From: Talinum fruticosum
Taxonomy: Eukaryota > Streptophyta > Magnoliopsida > Caryophyllales > Talinaceae
Assembly: GCA_021018815.1 (NCBI GenBank)
Contig: JAITYX010000042.1
Span: 4,950,001 to 5,014,000 of the forward strand
Reading direction: 5' to 3'
DNA length: 64,000 nucleotides
The notes under the pieces: model-generated
What the model was told of the DNA's origin: nothing
What the model saw: the letters and a program-made list of their open reading frames with translations, nothing else
Database searches by the model: none
Shown here: one piece after another, positions 44,983 to 58,174 of the stretch
Layout of the letters: each line of letters starts with the position of its first letter
Position numbering within the stretch: the first letter of the stretch is position 1
Translations under genes and position numbers: made by a program

Positions 44983-47900
44983 GAATAATTCTCTATCAAA
45001 TTATCTATTACAAAAAAAAAAAAGAGAAAAAGGAAAAAAAAAAAGAGGAGAAAAGAAAAACAGAGAGACTAAAAAGAGCAGAGATCCTATATTTTGAAGG
45101 TGATCTGCGTTTGAGACTTTCTTTTTTTTGTTTTTTGGGAGTAGCCTGGGTTGAAATATTGTACAGAAGGAAGGTATCAAAAATCCATGGAAAAAATGTA
45201 CTAACTAAGCTATATATGTAACTATGAAGATTAATGAAGAGTATTAACGCATGTTTAAATGGTTAATCAGCTTGTTGATATGTTTATCTACTTCAAGCAG
45301 TCCGTGGAACGGATTGATCTACATTCAAGTTCCGAGTTTTTAATGGAGTATTATAAATCTGTATTTTTATGGGTGTCGGTTAGCATAACTAGTAAAATAT
45401 TTAAAATTTATTATTAAAGATTGAGATTCAAATTCTGTGTACACAAGTATCCGTGCCTTATCAAGTTATTTGCACTGGCCCGAGGGGGATTTTCCTACTA
45501 TCACAGAGATAATTCTTTACATAACTGCTACAAGGGAGAGGAACCGAGGATGAGATAATTTACTCAAACCTATTTAGAGATTTATATATGAGGTTAAAAC
45601 CTTTCATAAAAACTAAATAATTAAGATTTATCATCAAATAATTCATAAGAAAATGAAAAATAAATTACAAAAAACACAAGTTTGTATCAACATTTAATGA
45701 TGATATTCAAGAAAATATGATAGTCAATGGAGGTGCATAATTAAGCATCCATCATATCAATGGGTGGCATTCACGGGCTCATTGTCGTGTTGGGGTACAA
45801 TATTTGGTTAGTCATCGGCAAGAAGATTTATAGCTTCTTCATAAATTTACATATTTAAGACCTCATGGTAAGCATTTTAGGACTCCCCAATACAAGTTCT
45901 AAAATTATATAGCAATACCTGTAAGAGAATAATCGTGCAATAGCCATGAATCGGCCGGACTTGCATGTGTGTGCAGTGCATGATGACGGGATGGAACATG
46001 GAATGGAAGTACGATAATGTTGGGGAGTTTTTGGTCCCATTCCCACCCAAGCCTCACCTTTGTAGTCGGTTAGAGAGGTTCAATTATATATTTAGAAAAA
46101 TTGACCTGATATTATTCGAAATTTAAACTAAATAATTCGAAATTTAAACTAAATAATTCGAATTTATGTCCAGCCTTTATTAAATCGAATTTGACCTAAA
46201 ATTTCTTACAAAATTGTTATCTTTTACTCAACAAATTCAATCAAACATCAAATCAAGTGGAACCGAAATGACCAAACGTAAACTAAAGCGAAAGACTATT
46301 CATCTAATACACGCAGCTTTACACCGAACTCATATCAAATCCTCTTTTCGTACTTAAAAGTGATCAGACTTTCATTAATCGGGGATGATGAAAGGATAAT
46401 GAAAGGAAATTTTGATCTAAATTTTTAGTGAAAACTATTATTAGTTTCATTTGATTAATAATTATCACTTCTAATACATGTATCAAATAAAATTTATAAT
46501 TATTAATTTGTATTATATAACTCTTAAGAAACATATTATCATATTAGTAATAATATAAGAAAATTACACATTTCAAAGATGGAAAGTGCCGACATTTAAA
46601 ATTAAAGAGGGTGCCAAAATATAGCACCCATTGTTGATGACTAACACGTTTAACCTTTTACATGCAAAGGAGCTTTCAATGAAATTTTTACTGATTCTGA
46701 GGCCAATTGTCATCTCCTTGTGACTGTCTATATTTGGCTATCATGAACAACACTTGTATTATGTATCCGAATCTATGAATTTGATAACCTGATGTAATTT
46801 GGGAGAGGCGGAAATTTAATCATGTTTGATAATATTTTGAAGATAGTATCATTTTTTATTATTTAGGATAATATTTTGATGGATATCTATGGCCTATAAA
46901 ATCTGCAAATCTTATATCCAACTCGATATTTATACTTGTAAGTGTCATATCAGCATTATTTTAAAATTATTTGTCATATTTCATACAAGAAGTATAAATT
47001 TCCAGATATATAATAGATGCATCGAAATAAAATCTTTGTGTTGCCCAATGTAGTTATAGATTCAGTTAACAGTTAGACACTCTCATTCATCCTTGCTTGA
47101 ATTAAATGCTGTGAAGGGATTTCCATACTCAAAAGGAAACTAAAATAAAGTTACACCATGCCCATGCCCATGACCATTGACTATCTTTGTCATTGAAAAT
47201 TTTGTTCCATGGTGGGGACTATTTTATAATATTTTAATTTTCACCATTTTATTATATTATTATTATTATTATTCCTCCCTTTCCATGTTTTGTCCCTATA
47301 TATTAACTTCATTTTTATATGTTTTAGTTTTGGTTTGCATTGGGGCCCATTTTTGAGGAGAAAATTAAGGGTGATTGATGATGATATTTTAATTTAGTGG
47401 AGGGGAAACAGACATTTCCTACATATATATAGTCATGTGGGGTATGTCACAAAATAATAAATGTCGTAAAACCAGATGGGTTTTATTCTCTCCCCATCTT
47501 TTCTTTTCTTTTCTTTTCTGTGAATTTTTTTAATTAATTAATTAATTAATTAGATAGTGTCTATTGCATTGTTGGATTTGTTGGTAGTACTGTTTCTCGT
47601 CACCTCTTTCTCTTATCCATTCACTATATTGCTCATAAATGTTACTATAATTTTTAAATAAAGTATGTTTTATAATATAACATAATTTTGAAAAATAAAC
47701 CTGCAAATTGGCAACCACTATAACTATCACAACTAATGTAAAATGATCCATGCACTTCTCTTTGTTTGATCTCCACCTTAATTGTATTTATAATCTATTC
47801 TAATGAATTGAAAAAAATAATATTAAATAAACATGTTTTACATTAAGTACTCCGTCCACCACACACACACATTAAATAAACATGTATCAACTGCCAACAT

Positions 47901-50900
47901 TACCAACAATAAAACATCGGTCCACCTAAAAGTATTTCTTATGTTTTTTTTTCCTGATTATTCTTAAAACTCCTCAAAACTCCTCTATTTTTATGGTGAT
48001 ATCTTCAATTTGATCGTGTCACTTCATATAAGTGTCAATTTATAAAAATATATAAAATAAAAAATTTTAAACCTAATATTCAAAAAATGAAAAATAATAT
48101 ATGATAAAGAAGTCACAAAAAATATAGTTAGATATGTTATAGAGAAGATGAGCAAGGAAAATGATAGATAATGGATATTTAAGAAATAGTATATAATAAA
48201 TAAGGGGTGGTGATTTTGATTATTGATTCTAGGATGTCTACTATTGTCACAGTGCTAATGATGAGTAGTTATCGAAAGAAGGTTGATATTTCATAACCAA
48301 AAAACAGATGAAATTGAAGCATTCGTATGTATGACCAACTCTGTTCCCTCTCTCTCTTGTTCGTCGTTTTCATTCAAATTCTACTGTTGGTTAACTGTCG
48401 CAAATAGACATTTCATGTATATCACATTTCTTTTTCATCATTTAAATAAATAAAAATACTCACCATTTTTGGTTTTTGGATTTTTCAAAACCATGTAGGT
48501 GCATGCATCAATCTCTTTATGCTTTTAATTTATACAAAAAAAAAGAAGACATATTGTGGTTTCTCGTTCTTTTCAGGTTGGAAGAACTATAATTATTAAA
48601 AATATAATTTTGTTTATTTGTATTTAATTACGTGTGCAAACTAACCATTTTATTATATGATATAATTTGAAACATATAGTCTCTCTATTTGTCTATATAG
48701 CTATTTATATAACTGATAGTTGTTAGTAGATAAGCTGTTAAATTGAGCGAGTTGAATAAATGTGTTGGTAAATTTAATGGTTGAGTTAGTCGATTATTGT
48801 GAATTAATCGTAAAGGAATATAGATAATTTGCCAAATATAAATTAATGAAGGGATGCTGCTTTTGTCCAAAAAATATGAAATGCTACTTTTAAATGTAAA
48901 AAGCTAATATTCTTAACTTTCAAAAATACTACTTGAAACGCTATAAGTTACTACAAATGATAGTTGAAAAACTAACTTACCTAACACTAATATTTGGTTG
49001 GTAAAAGCTACTCCAAACTTTACTTTATTGCCGAATAGGGCATAGACTTGATTATAATCTTTTAACCTAATCGACATATTTTATTTAATGAAAAGTACGA
49101 GGACCTTGGTGCCAGCTGCAACTTTAATTATTTATTCTCTTGGAAAGAACAGTCAGCCCCTTCTTTTATATATATTATTGCTGATAAAAATAAATTTTAT
49201 ACTTATTTGTTCTCTTGCAATAATCAAATGTGGGGAAAAAAATCTACATTCTTAGAAGCCCATAATCTATAGAATAATTTATATATTGGATGACACTTTT
49301 GCTGTACATGATATTGGAAAAAATTACAGGGACTTCCTTTTTTTTTTTTTTTTTTTATAATAAATGGTCAAAAAACAAGTTGATCCAAAATGATAGGGAC
49401 TTTGTTTGTTCTATACCCAAGAAACTATATGTGTAGATTGAGCAATTCAAATTATTTTTATTGATTGAATAATATAATTAATTAATTCATAATGTATATA
49501 GAAATGGATTGTCTAACTGCTATTCAAGCGTTTGAAGGGAGGGAGAATTGTTATATACTTTTCAAGAGGGTAATGGGCATATGTGTGATTGACTTATTGG
49601 TATGCTTGCTAGCTTGTATTGTGCCCTTTTGCATACTTTTGTATCATTCTTGGATCAAGGGAGGGGGAATTGTTGTAAAACCTTTCCGAGAAGGATTGAT
49701 TGTTAAAATAGGTGACAATTTATGAGATCGTTGACTGATTGAATATGAAATATCAGCACACTGCAGTTTGATCCACTAGATGTCACTTTTCTTCCAATGG
49801 CTTGACTTAATATTCTAACAAAAATGATGATCAAACTCATTATTATTTTGTACTCGATAAACACCAACCAATCTTATTCACTCTAGTAAATTAGTGTAAT
49901 TTGATGACCGACCCACAACATTACTTTACCAACTCAATCCGAATCCATATATTAATCATCCGAGAATAGACAAGTCCTTTTCTTCCTTTGTCATGATGAA
50001 GAGCCAAGAAGATAATGCTCAAGGACTCATCTAGAGGGAGTTTTTCTATATGTATATCAATTGATCTCCAATGTTGGCAATCATATGCTCAATATTCATG
50101 ATATGTCACTTGTAACTTGTATGAAAATGCAAGTGTGTGTGTAAAAGAGGCCACGAATAAATCAATGCTCAAAACCCCAAAAAATTCTCTCTATTTGCCG
50201 AGTATGACTATCATGCACGAGGGAGGGGCCTCATGTCTTCTCTAACGATGCCGTTTAAGGAAAAATAGGTAAAGTTCCATGCACAAAAGAACAAATGGCA
50301 CAAAATTATTTGATTAGGAGGTCGTGCATTACCCATTAATCATGAATAAATTGCAGGCAAAACAAATTATACAAAGTTGGATCACATCAATGGACAGGAA
50401 GCAAGAATATAAATTTGTGTGGGACAATCAATTATTGGGAAATAGGAATCTAATTAGCTCCCCTCTCATGGAGCTTTTATTCTTTTTTAAAAAATTCAAA
50501 TTTCCTTCTTTTTATCTTATATGTGTGAAGGCAAATAGGCATTAAAATTGGTTTATTTTTTAAAAAATAATTTGTAGATTGGGGTAATTGAGATTTGATG
50601 GTTTTAATTAATAGACGATAATTTCGATTGGAAGCATAATATCTTAGTCGATAATAATGAATAGTATAATTTTTATAAAATGACAATGTTAATTTCTAGT
50701 TTTTAAGTGGAATCTTAAGTCTTCTCATCCTAATTGAAAATTAAAAATAAAAACATAAAAAAATCAAACTCAAAATGTCTTCTAATATTGTCTAAATGGG
50801 GACAAACTTACCCTAAATAGTAGTCTACTCATACAGAATCATTAGAATGACAACGACTTCTTCCAATCCTTATTATAACAATTAGATGACAAAGATATAC

Positions 50901-52153
50901 TTACCGTAAAATATGTATAAAAAAAAAGGTTCTTTAAGAAAGGTATAGCCTAATCTAAAGAACCAAATAAACTAGGGTGCTTTGGTGCAAAGTAGGATGG
51001 GGTTCTTATCCATTTTGGAGTGTAAGGTATGAATTAATGTGGTGGTTAACATAAACAAAACTAGCTTCTTTTGCAATAATCATGATCAAGGTTGTCATCT
51101 ACTTTCCCACATGAATTGTTGTATTTGTAATTCCAAATTTCATACCTACAATGTGCTCCCTCACCCCAAACAAGTCATGGAAAGAATCTTGCACCAAACT
51201 CAAGCACATCAATGAATACAATACAATAATCATCAATCTTAGGGATTTTAATTTTAATTTAAATAAATAAATTAGTCAAATTGCCTCTACTTTAATCCAA
51301 CATTTAGATGCCCATGTCCACAATTATATATATATGCATTAATTTCCAAAGGAGCTTTTTGATAAATTACTCACCAACTTAGAAATGTAGCTAACTAGCT
51401 TGGCTACTACCCTACTTAGTGCTTGTGGATGAAGGAATTTGTGTTTTCTAGTGTAGTGGCTACAACAACCTTCCAGCTATCAAAACTTTTCTGTATTATT
51501 ACTATTCATGCTTGCTAGCTAGGGAGGTAATCTTATGTCAAAATTACCATGATTTAAATGCATGTTAGCTTGTTCATGCTTGCTATGGAGGGAATCTTAG
51601 AAACATTGCTCAACTTTTTGTATTTCTCTAATTTTTTGGTGGTGGGCAGTGAGCTGGTTCATGTCAATAAGGGGAAAATGATTTCAAATAGGTTTAGGGC
51701 ATGTTTATTTCGATGTTTAAGTGTAGTGTTTAGCAGTGGTTTGACCATAAAATCATATATGATATATCCATGTAGCGGGTTAGTAAGTAGTGACTTACAT
51801 CGGTAATGAGGTGCTTGTTTGAATTTATCATGGACAACGGAGTGGAATAAAATTGGATTCATTAAAAATGTACTCTTACTCCATTTACTCCCTTCTTTTG
51901 GGGAGCTATGGTAAGCCGTACAAGAAATTAAAAAAAGGTGAAACGTTTCCCTATTCTTGTCTGCCCCCGCTCTACCCTCAATCCAAATAGACATTTAACT
52001 TTTACGTATGGGAAGTTTATTCGAATTGAGGGAATAAATGACATGTTTAGCTAATAATTACCATGTTTAGCTAACTATTAATAGTAGATTAATATCCCGA
52101 CGTAGACAAAGAAGCAGACCCATATTTAGCATCCCCAAACCTGGTCTTTATTC
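44983..52153. other. Gene-poor intergenic DNA
   Basis: About 7 kb without a supportable gene. It contains a 21-bp tandem repeat (ATTCGAAATTTAAACTAAATA, about 2.4 copies, 46111-46165), TTTTC and TTAA microsatellites at about 47500-47553, a CA run near 47862 after TACTCCGTCC (possible MITE end), and a partial direct repeat at 51508/51573 (TCATGCTTGCT). Small open frames such as 49492-49725 and 50324-50545 have no recognisable domain. Confidence 0.5.
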
Positions 52154-52227
52154 GGGCTAAGGACAGCAGGGCCCATGGGCTGATTAGGTCTTCATTTGGG
52201 CTAAGGCCAGCAGGGCCCATGGGCTGA
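52154..52227 (+). promoter_or_regulatory. Duplicated site II-containing block upstream of IPK1
   Basis: A 30-bp block occurs twice, 44 bp apart (52154-52183 and 52198-52227), differing at one position. Each copy contains GGGCTAAGG and CAGGGCCCATGGGCTGA, with site II cores TGGGCT and GGGCCCA. It lies about 440-510 bp before the IPK1 ATG. Promoter function is inferred. Confidence 0.55.
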
Positions 52228-52662
52228 GACCCTTGAATAAGATTCTCTCTCCTCAAGATGACTTGGAAGTCAAAATAGATTCCAAAAACCTGCTTATTTT
52301 TGTTTTCCCGTATTAGAATAGCCTGGAAAAATATATGCCGGCCTCCCAAACAGAAAAATATAGAGCTTTACTCCTACTCCTCCTTCACTGATTTCACACT
52401 TGATTTTCCAAGATTCGTTTTTCGCCATTTTCCCGATTCCTGAATCGATTCTCTCTCCTTCTTCCTCTTCTCGATTCCACGACGAAGAGAACCAAGTGGG
52501 AAGAGAGAAAGAGAGAGAGACAGAAAGAGGGAGTTGCGTCTATTTACAGCTGGGCATTACTCCAATTCCAGCACAAGTTGTTGTTGTTTCTGCTTCATTT
52601 TGCTAGTCCAATTTCTGGGATTGCCCAGCTTTTATGATACAAGGGCAAAGGAAGGTTGAATG

Positions 52663-55600
52663 ATGGAGTTGATATTGGAGGAAGAGGACGCGAGGGACTG
52701 GACTTACAGAGGGAAGGCGCTGCTAATCTTGTTCTCGCATACACTGGATCATCCCCTGCCTTTGTATCTCTCTCCTCTTTTTGTATCTTTTTAATTTGTG
52801 TGATCTGGGTTTTTGCATGCATGGAATAATGCTTCGAATCTCCAATTTGGGTTTTAATTCATCAATGCCGAGCTCCGTGAATGAGGAACATCATCCCCTT
52901 AGGGTTGTCTTTCTGGATGGTACTAGTATTTTACTGGTTTTTGCTTGTTAAAATCGTAATTGGGCTTCTTTAAACGTCTTTTAGTGGATTAACTTCTGAA
53001 GTCCTGAAGCAATCAAAAAGAATGGAAATGCCATTGATCGCATCAATTTTTAGAAGCATATTTTTCCACATGCAGTTAGGTTTGTGGCACTCTTGACTCC
53101 CTTTCGGAAAATTTGTACTGAGAAATCATTGGGTCTCTTAGAAATAGTCTCTCTTATAGCTCATCCGGGAGCAAGGTTTTTACTCAACTCAATCTGTGGC
53201 GTGATCCACATTGGGTCACTATTCCACCATTGCAGTTGTAGAGTTTTCTGATATAGAGCAAAATCAGACATTTGCATTCTTTGTGGGTCAATGTGCTTTT
53301 TAAATATTACATGCTTTGTAAATTTTTAGAAACATGGTTTGTGAAAGAGCTCTGAAATTTGTACTAAAATCCTTAAATTTGTAGCGCTTGGCATGAAACG
53401 TCTAGCAGATAACTCTGAAATTTGTAGATAAACCCCATATTTTGTAGTTTTGAAACTTGTAGATAAGCATTGAGCTTTTTATGGGGAAGTTCTGAAGCTT
53501 TGGATAGAGCTTTGAAGTTTCAAGCAGAGATCTGAAATTTTTATCAATGTTTCATAGGTGTATGCTCAAAATATAAAAGATGAACATAACTTACATTGAT
53601 TATCAAGTTATGTGTTTGAGTCTGCAAGATTTTAGGTGGCTCTTACCCTTATGCAAGAGGTGATGAGCTTGCATAGTATGCTGATTGTGGTTTCATTCAT
53701 GCCATTTCAATTAATTGGTTGATTTTGTTTTAAAGATTAATTGACTGATTTGTTTGGCTTATGCAGATAGGGAAAGTGATAAGGGTGCAAAAGGCAGCCA
53801 GGAATGGGTCACAGTGTGAGAATGGACATGCAGTTTTATCCAAACATGAACGCATTGTATGGAAGGATGTTGGTGCAATTGTTCAATCACCTACCAAAGA
53901 GATTGCTGGGCAGCTGTATGTGCAGTGTGTTATGATCCCACTGCTAGGGCCTGAGTATGTTGATTCTGGGGTATGGTCCTGCCATTTTTCTGTTTGAATT
54001 TGCAAATTGGTGTTCTTGTAATTTGGCTCTCTGTGTCAAATGTTATAATTTGAATGTCCATAGTGGAAGCTATTGAATGACTGGGATATAATCCTGCTTT
54101 TTGGTCACTCCATGTGCAAAAGGCACCATGATGATTCTCTGGTTGTGTATTCACCTTGATAGTTGCAAAAAGCATGCATCAAGCATAGTATTAAAAAGGA
54201 AAGAATGAACTTTAAATATTAAGTGGTAATCATGGTAGAGATTCTGAAGGAACTTGAGAAAACCGATTGTCTCACCCACCACATTATTTGAGTGTTCAAT
54301 GATGATAAGTTTTAAGTTACTGAACTTGGTAATAAGTAGGAAGGATGTGGTTCATCTGTTCTTGGTTTGCTGTGTGTTCTAGTACCTTACTAGCACTTTG
54401 TTTCTGCTTTCCCAGATGTAACAATGATTTAATGAAAAAAAAAAAAAAAACAAGAGTAGTGAACTTCCAATAGTAATACTAATATGGGTGTGTGTTCATT
54501 GGCTAGGATTTCTTACATTAATGGACAATAACCTGCCTTCGACAATTTTTTTGGCTCTGAGGAGTTCGGGGGGTGTTCAGTGGAGTGTGTCTAGTTGCAT
54601 TTCCTTTGTCTTGAATTGCTCTCGATTATGTATGGGGAACGTTGTTTTGTTTTTTGCTTTCTATTGTTATTTCTATTTTGACGAAATAAGTCTTTTGCTT
54701 TCAATACATTGGTTTTTCTTATGTTCAATGTAGATGAGGATTATCCTCTTATGCCAACTTTACTGCATCATAACCTGTTAATTTGGTCCTGAGGCATAAC
54801 ACAACAAAGAATCTTGAATGAGATATGCAATAGAACACATGTTGTGCTTCAAGTTTGTGAACATCCACATGTTACGAGTATGTGAGAGTGGGAAGTTTCT
54901 AATGTAAATTTGTGATGCTATGGGTCTTTGGAAGTTCATGACTTAATGGGACTACTGTCACAGCTTCAGTTTATTAATAAACAAGCATTATTTCTGTAAT
55001 CTTGGGTTCTCTTGAACTTGCAGATACGAATTTTTGTATCAAGGCAATTTCTTGAGTCAGTTGAAAGAAATATTCTATGTCAGCGACCTGGTTGGAGAGT
55101 TAATGCTGCAAAGGTCAACACTTGTTCTGAATCTGTGCTTCTGATGTCGGATCATTCATTATTCCCATATGGTAAATATTAAGTAGCAGTATGGAACACC
55201 AGTGAATAGTCCTTTTTCTGCTTATTCTTTTCTCTGTTAACATTATTATTTCTGGTTGTTCTTTGTATCAGAAAGTCAATATGATGTGTTTCTTGTTCTT
55301 GCCCTATGGTTATAATTTTTTCTCTGAAGCTAGTGATAGATTTTAGATACTATATCTTGTCCTTCTATAGCACACAGTAGGCATCCGCTAATATTTACAA
55401 CTTAATGAAGAATACGGAAAGCTACTGGTCATAGAGCAAGGATTTGAAGGATTGTTAATAAAAATATCTCAAAGTCAGCCATCAGTAATATGCTTCCTTG
55501 TGAATCTGGTTGGGCCAAATATTTAACTAGAGTGATTTTTAGTTGGAATTTAAACATATAGGTTCTCATGTTAACACTATCATTATTTTACCCCTTGTCT

Positions 55601-58174
55601 TATTCCTTTGATTGTCCTTGCAAAAAGTTGTAGTAAAAAATGTTTTCTACAAAATTTTCTTTTATGGGTCCCTCAAAACTTGCCTCTCTGCTTGGAGAGG
55701 ATAATATTGTTGCTTACATATGGCTCCCTATGGGCCATGTAAGAGGGATCCACACTGAAAGTTGTTGTCTTAAATGCATTTACATTGCTGAAATGGGCCT
55801 TTCCCCTGTAGAAACAATGTTAAATATTTGGAAAAGCCAATGTTGAGGATAATATGGGACTAGAGAAATTGATGTTTTTGACGGCGAATATGGGACGGAA
55901 GGAGTAATATAGTTCTGAATTCTGGGGTAATTGGCAAATAAACCTTGGAAAGATCTTCCAGATTTTCGATGTCTTGGTTGGGGCATATCTCGAGTCATGG
56001 CTTGTTTATTTGTTCTTTTATTTTGGAATTGAATTCTCTTGATTTGAAGTGAGTTTTCTATAGGTTCTTGTCAGGTTAGAAAGGTGGAGTCATGAATTGT
56101 TGTTTTGTCCTTAAGTTAACCTTTTTGTGTGCTTTTATTTTGATTACTTGGGGGAAAAAGTGAGTATGGGATGTTGTTACATTACCTAGATCTTCAAAAC
56201 CTTGAGGTCTTATGGCTGTTGTATTTTGGACTAGCACTTAAGTTAATTCTCTTGTGCATGGGCCTTTCAAACCTTTAACAAGCTGGATATCCTGTAACTA
56301 TTGTATGTTGATAAAACTCCTTGACTACAGGATGCCTGTGTCTATAATGCCTGTTATGATCTGGATACTTTTATAATATTTTCATTCAGATATAAGAAGG
56401 CTAAAATCCCCGACCTGCACAACAACCAAAAAGAAGAAGAAGAAGATGAAGAAGAATATTTAATGTCTAATGTGCGTGGAGCATTGACGACCTTTTTTCT
56501 CTTATTAATCTTATGTTATTTTTTCTTCGTAGGAACATTTAAAGAGGAGCCATGCATATCGGTGGAAATTAAGGTTTGTGTCCTTCCTAAACAAACTATT
56601 TTTCTTTTATAATATCTGAATAATCATACTGACTTAGCACATCATATATCTCTGATATTACTTCTTTAAGCCTTAGTTTCCGTTTTTCTTATAGTTCTGC
56701 TGTTGTGTCCCTTGGGCAGCCTAAATGTGGATTTCTTCCATCTTCAAGATTCATAGCTGAGGAAAATGCCATCAAGAAGAGTGTAACTCGTTTTAAAATG
56801 CATCAACTCCTGAAATTGCAACAACTTCAGGTAATCTTCTGCTGTGTCATGTACCTTGTACTGGCTTATTATGTACAATAGATATTGCTTAATGTTTACT
56901 AGTAGTTTCCTGACGTGGTATGCTGTATGCTGCCTAGAAGGGCGACTATGAAATTCGACCTTCTTGATCTCCGATATTTGATAATTTTGTGTGGCTAGAT
57001 TTTCAGTGACACATGGTTCTGTTTGGTCTCAGGTATCACAATTGAGTGAATATGATCCACTCGATTTATTCTCTGGATCACGGGAGCGGATACAAAAATC
57101 TATTAGGGATCTCTTTGCAACTCCTCAGAACAATCTGCGAGTCTTTGTAAATGGTTCTCTCATTTATGGTAGCTTGGACGATGGAACCAATTCAGTCAAA
57201 GCTGACGCATTTGAAGATTACCTTAAATCTTTCATACATGCAGAAGATGGTTCACGTACAACAAGTTTTATTCATCTTGTTGGGGAGACAATATTTAAAT
57301 TAGGCGTGCTTGACAGCCTTCTTGAAGCTCAAAAACTTGATACATTTGATATTGAAGGAGCAATTCATGCTTACTATGATGTTGTTTCCCAGCCCTGCAA
57401 GGTATGTATGAAATCTAGTGAAGAAAAGGAAATGGGAAAGTACATTGCTCTGCATTCAGTCTCCTTTGATGAAAGTGTGAAAATTGTGAAGGACTTTTTG
57501 ATAGCAACCACAGCAAAGGACTGTAGTTTAATGATTAGTTTCCGTCCAAGGGATGATGATGATCGAGAATCTGCTCATAGGACTATACACCTAGAGTCAA
57601 CACAGCAAACTTTTGATTTCAAGGTATAGTTCAGTTCATGTAACCGTTAATATTCTTATATTATTAATTCCATTTGTAGAACTTGAGGGGGCCTGGTGGT
57701 TACCTTTTGGAATAAATTGAATTGATTGCACAATTGACTACTGAGAAATGCTGCAAAACTTGTATCACAAGTCATGCCTTTTTATTATAAGTAAGTTATT
57801 CTGTCTTAGTTACTTGATATGGTCAGGCTTTACCTAGCATTGGCTATATAACTGACATCCATTGTGATGCCACTACCTTTTATTACTGGCTAATAACTTG
57901 ATTCAAAACTTAAAACTTTTGTATAGCTGCAATTGATAGTGATGTGAATTATTTCATTTGTATTACAAATCTTCTCCTGCTTGTTAACGGCATGCACTGT
58001 GCATTCTTGCAGGCACATTTTATTGACCTTGATTTGAAATCCTTGAAGAAGATGGAATATTATTATGAGTTGGACCAGAGGATAGTTAACTACTACAAGC
58101 AGATGGTTGAAGTAGAATGTGGGCCTGTAAAAGCTGGGAGTATCAAGGGGTATGAAACTGGAATTGAGATTTAG
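52663..58174 (+). CDS. IPK1: Inositol-pentakisphosphate 2-kinase, with exon 1 frameshift
   Basis: IPK1 phosphorylates the 2-position of InsP5 to give InsP6 (phytate). Exons: 52663-52763, 53767-53970, 55024-55171, 56533-56573, 56720-56830, 57033-57623, 58013-58174, all GT-AG. Exons 2-7 join in phase and match the family throughout: GKVIR, RPGWRVNAAKVNT, EIKPKCGFLP (about 163-172), RFKMHQLLK, YDPLDLFSG, the H...CxxC...H zinc site (AIHAYYDV, PCKVC, ALHSV), AKDCSLMISF and FIDLDLKSLKKMEYYY. Exon 1 starts MELILEEEDARDWTYRG but then leaves frame: it is 101 bases where the family needs 102. One base appears missing in the GGG run at 52711-52713, in the glycine-rich ATP loop (RGEG). With the family phase the protein would be 452 aa, about the usual length. 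No alternative in-frame ATG exists upstream. Either a consensus error or a recent inactivation. Confidence 0.9.
55585..55912. mobile_element. Possible MITE in IPK1 intron 3
   Basis: The right side ends GGGACGGAAGGAG followed by TA, like a Stowaway terminus (CTCCTTCCGTCCC inverted), next to ATATGGGAC repeats. A matching left terminus was not found with confidence. Confidence 0.3.

Noticed and set aside
49492..49725. 77-codon frame with a hydrophobic segment
   Set aside because: No conserved motif, promoter or splice context; AT-rich DNA gives such frames by chance.
51700..51990. Possible MITE with GGGCATGTTTATTTCGATG and CAATCCAAATAGACATTTAAC ends
   Set aside because: The ends do not pair well and no target duplication was seen.
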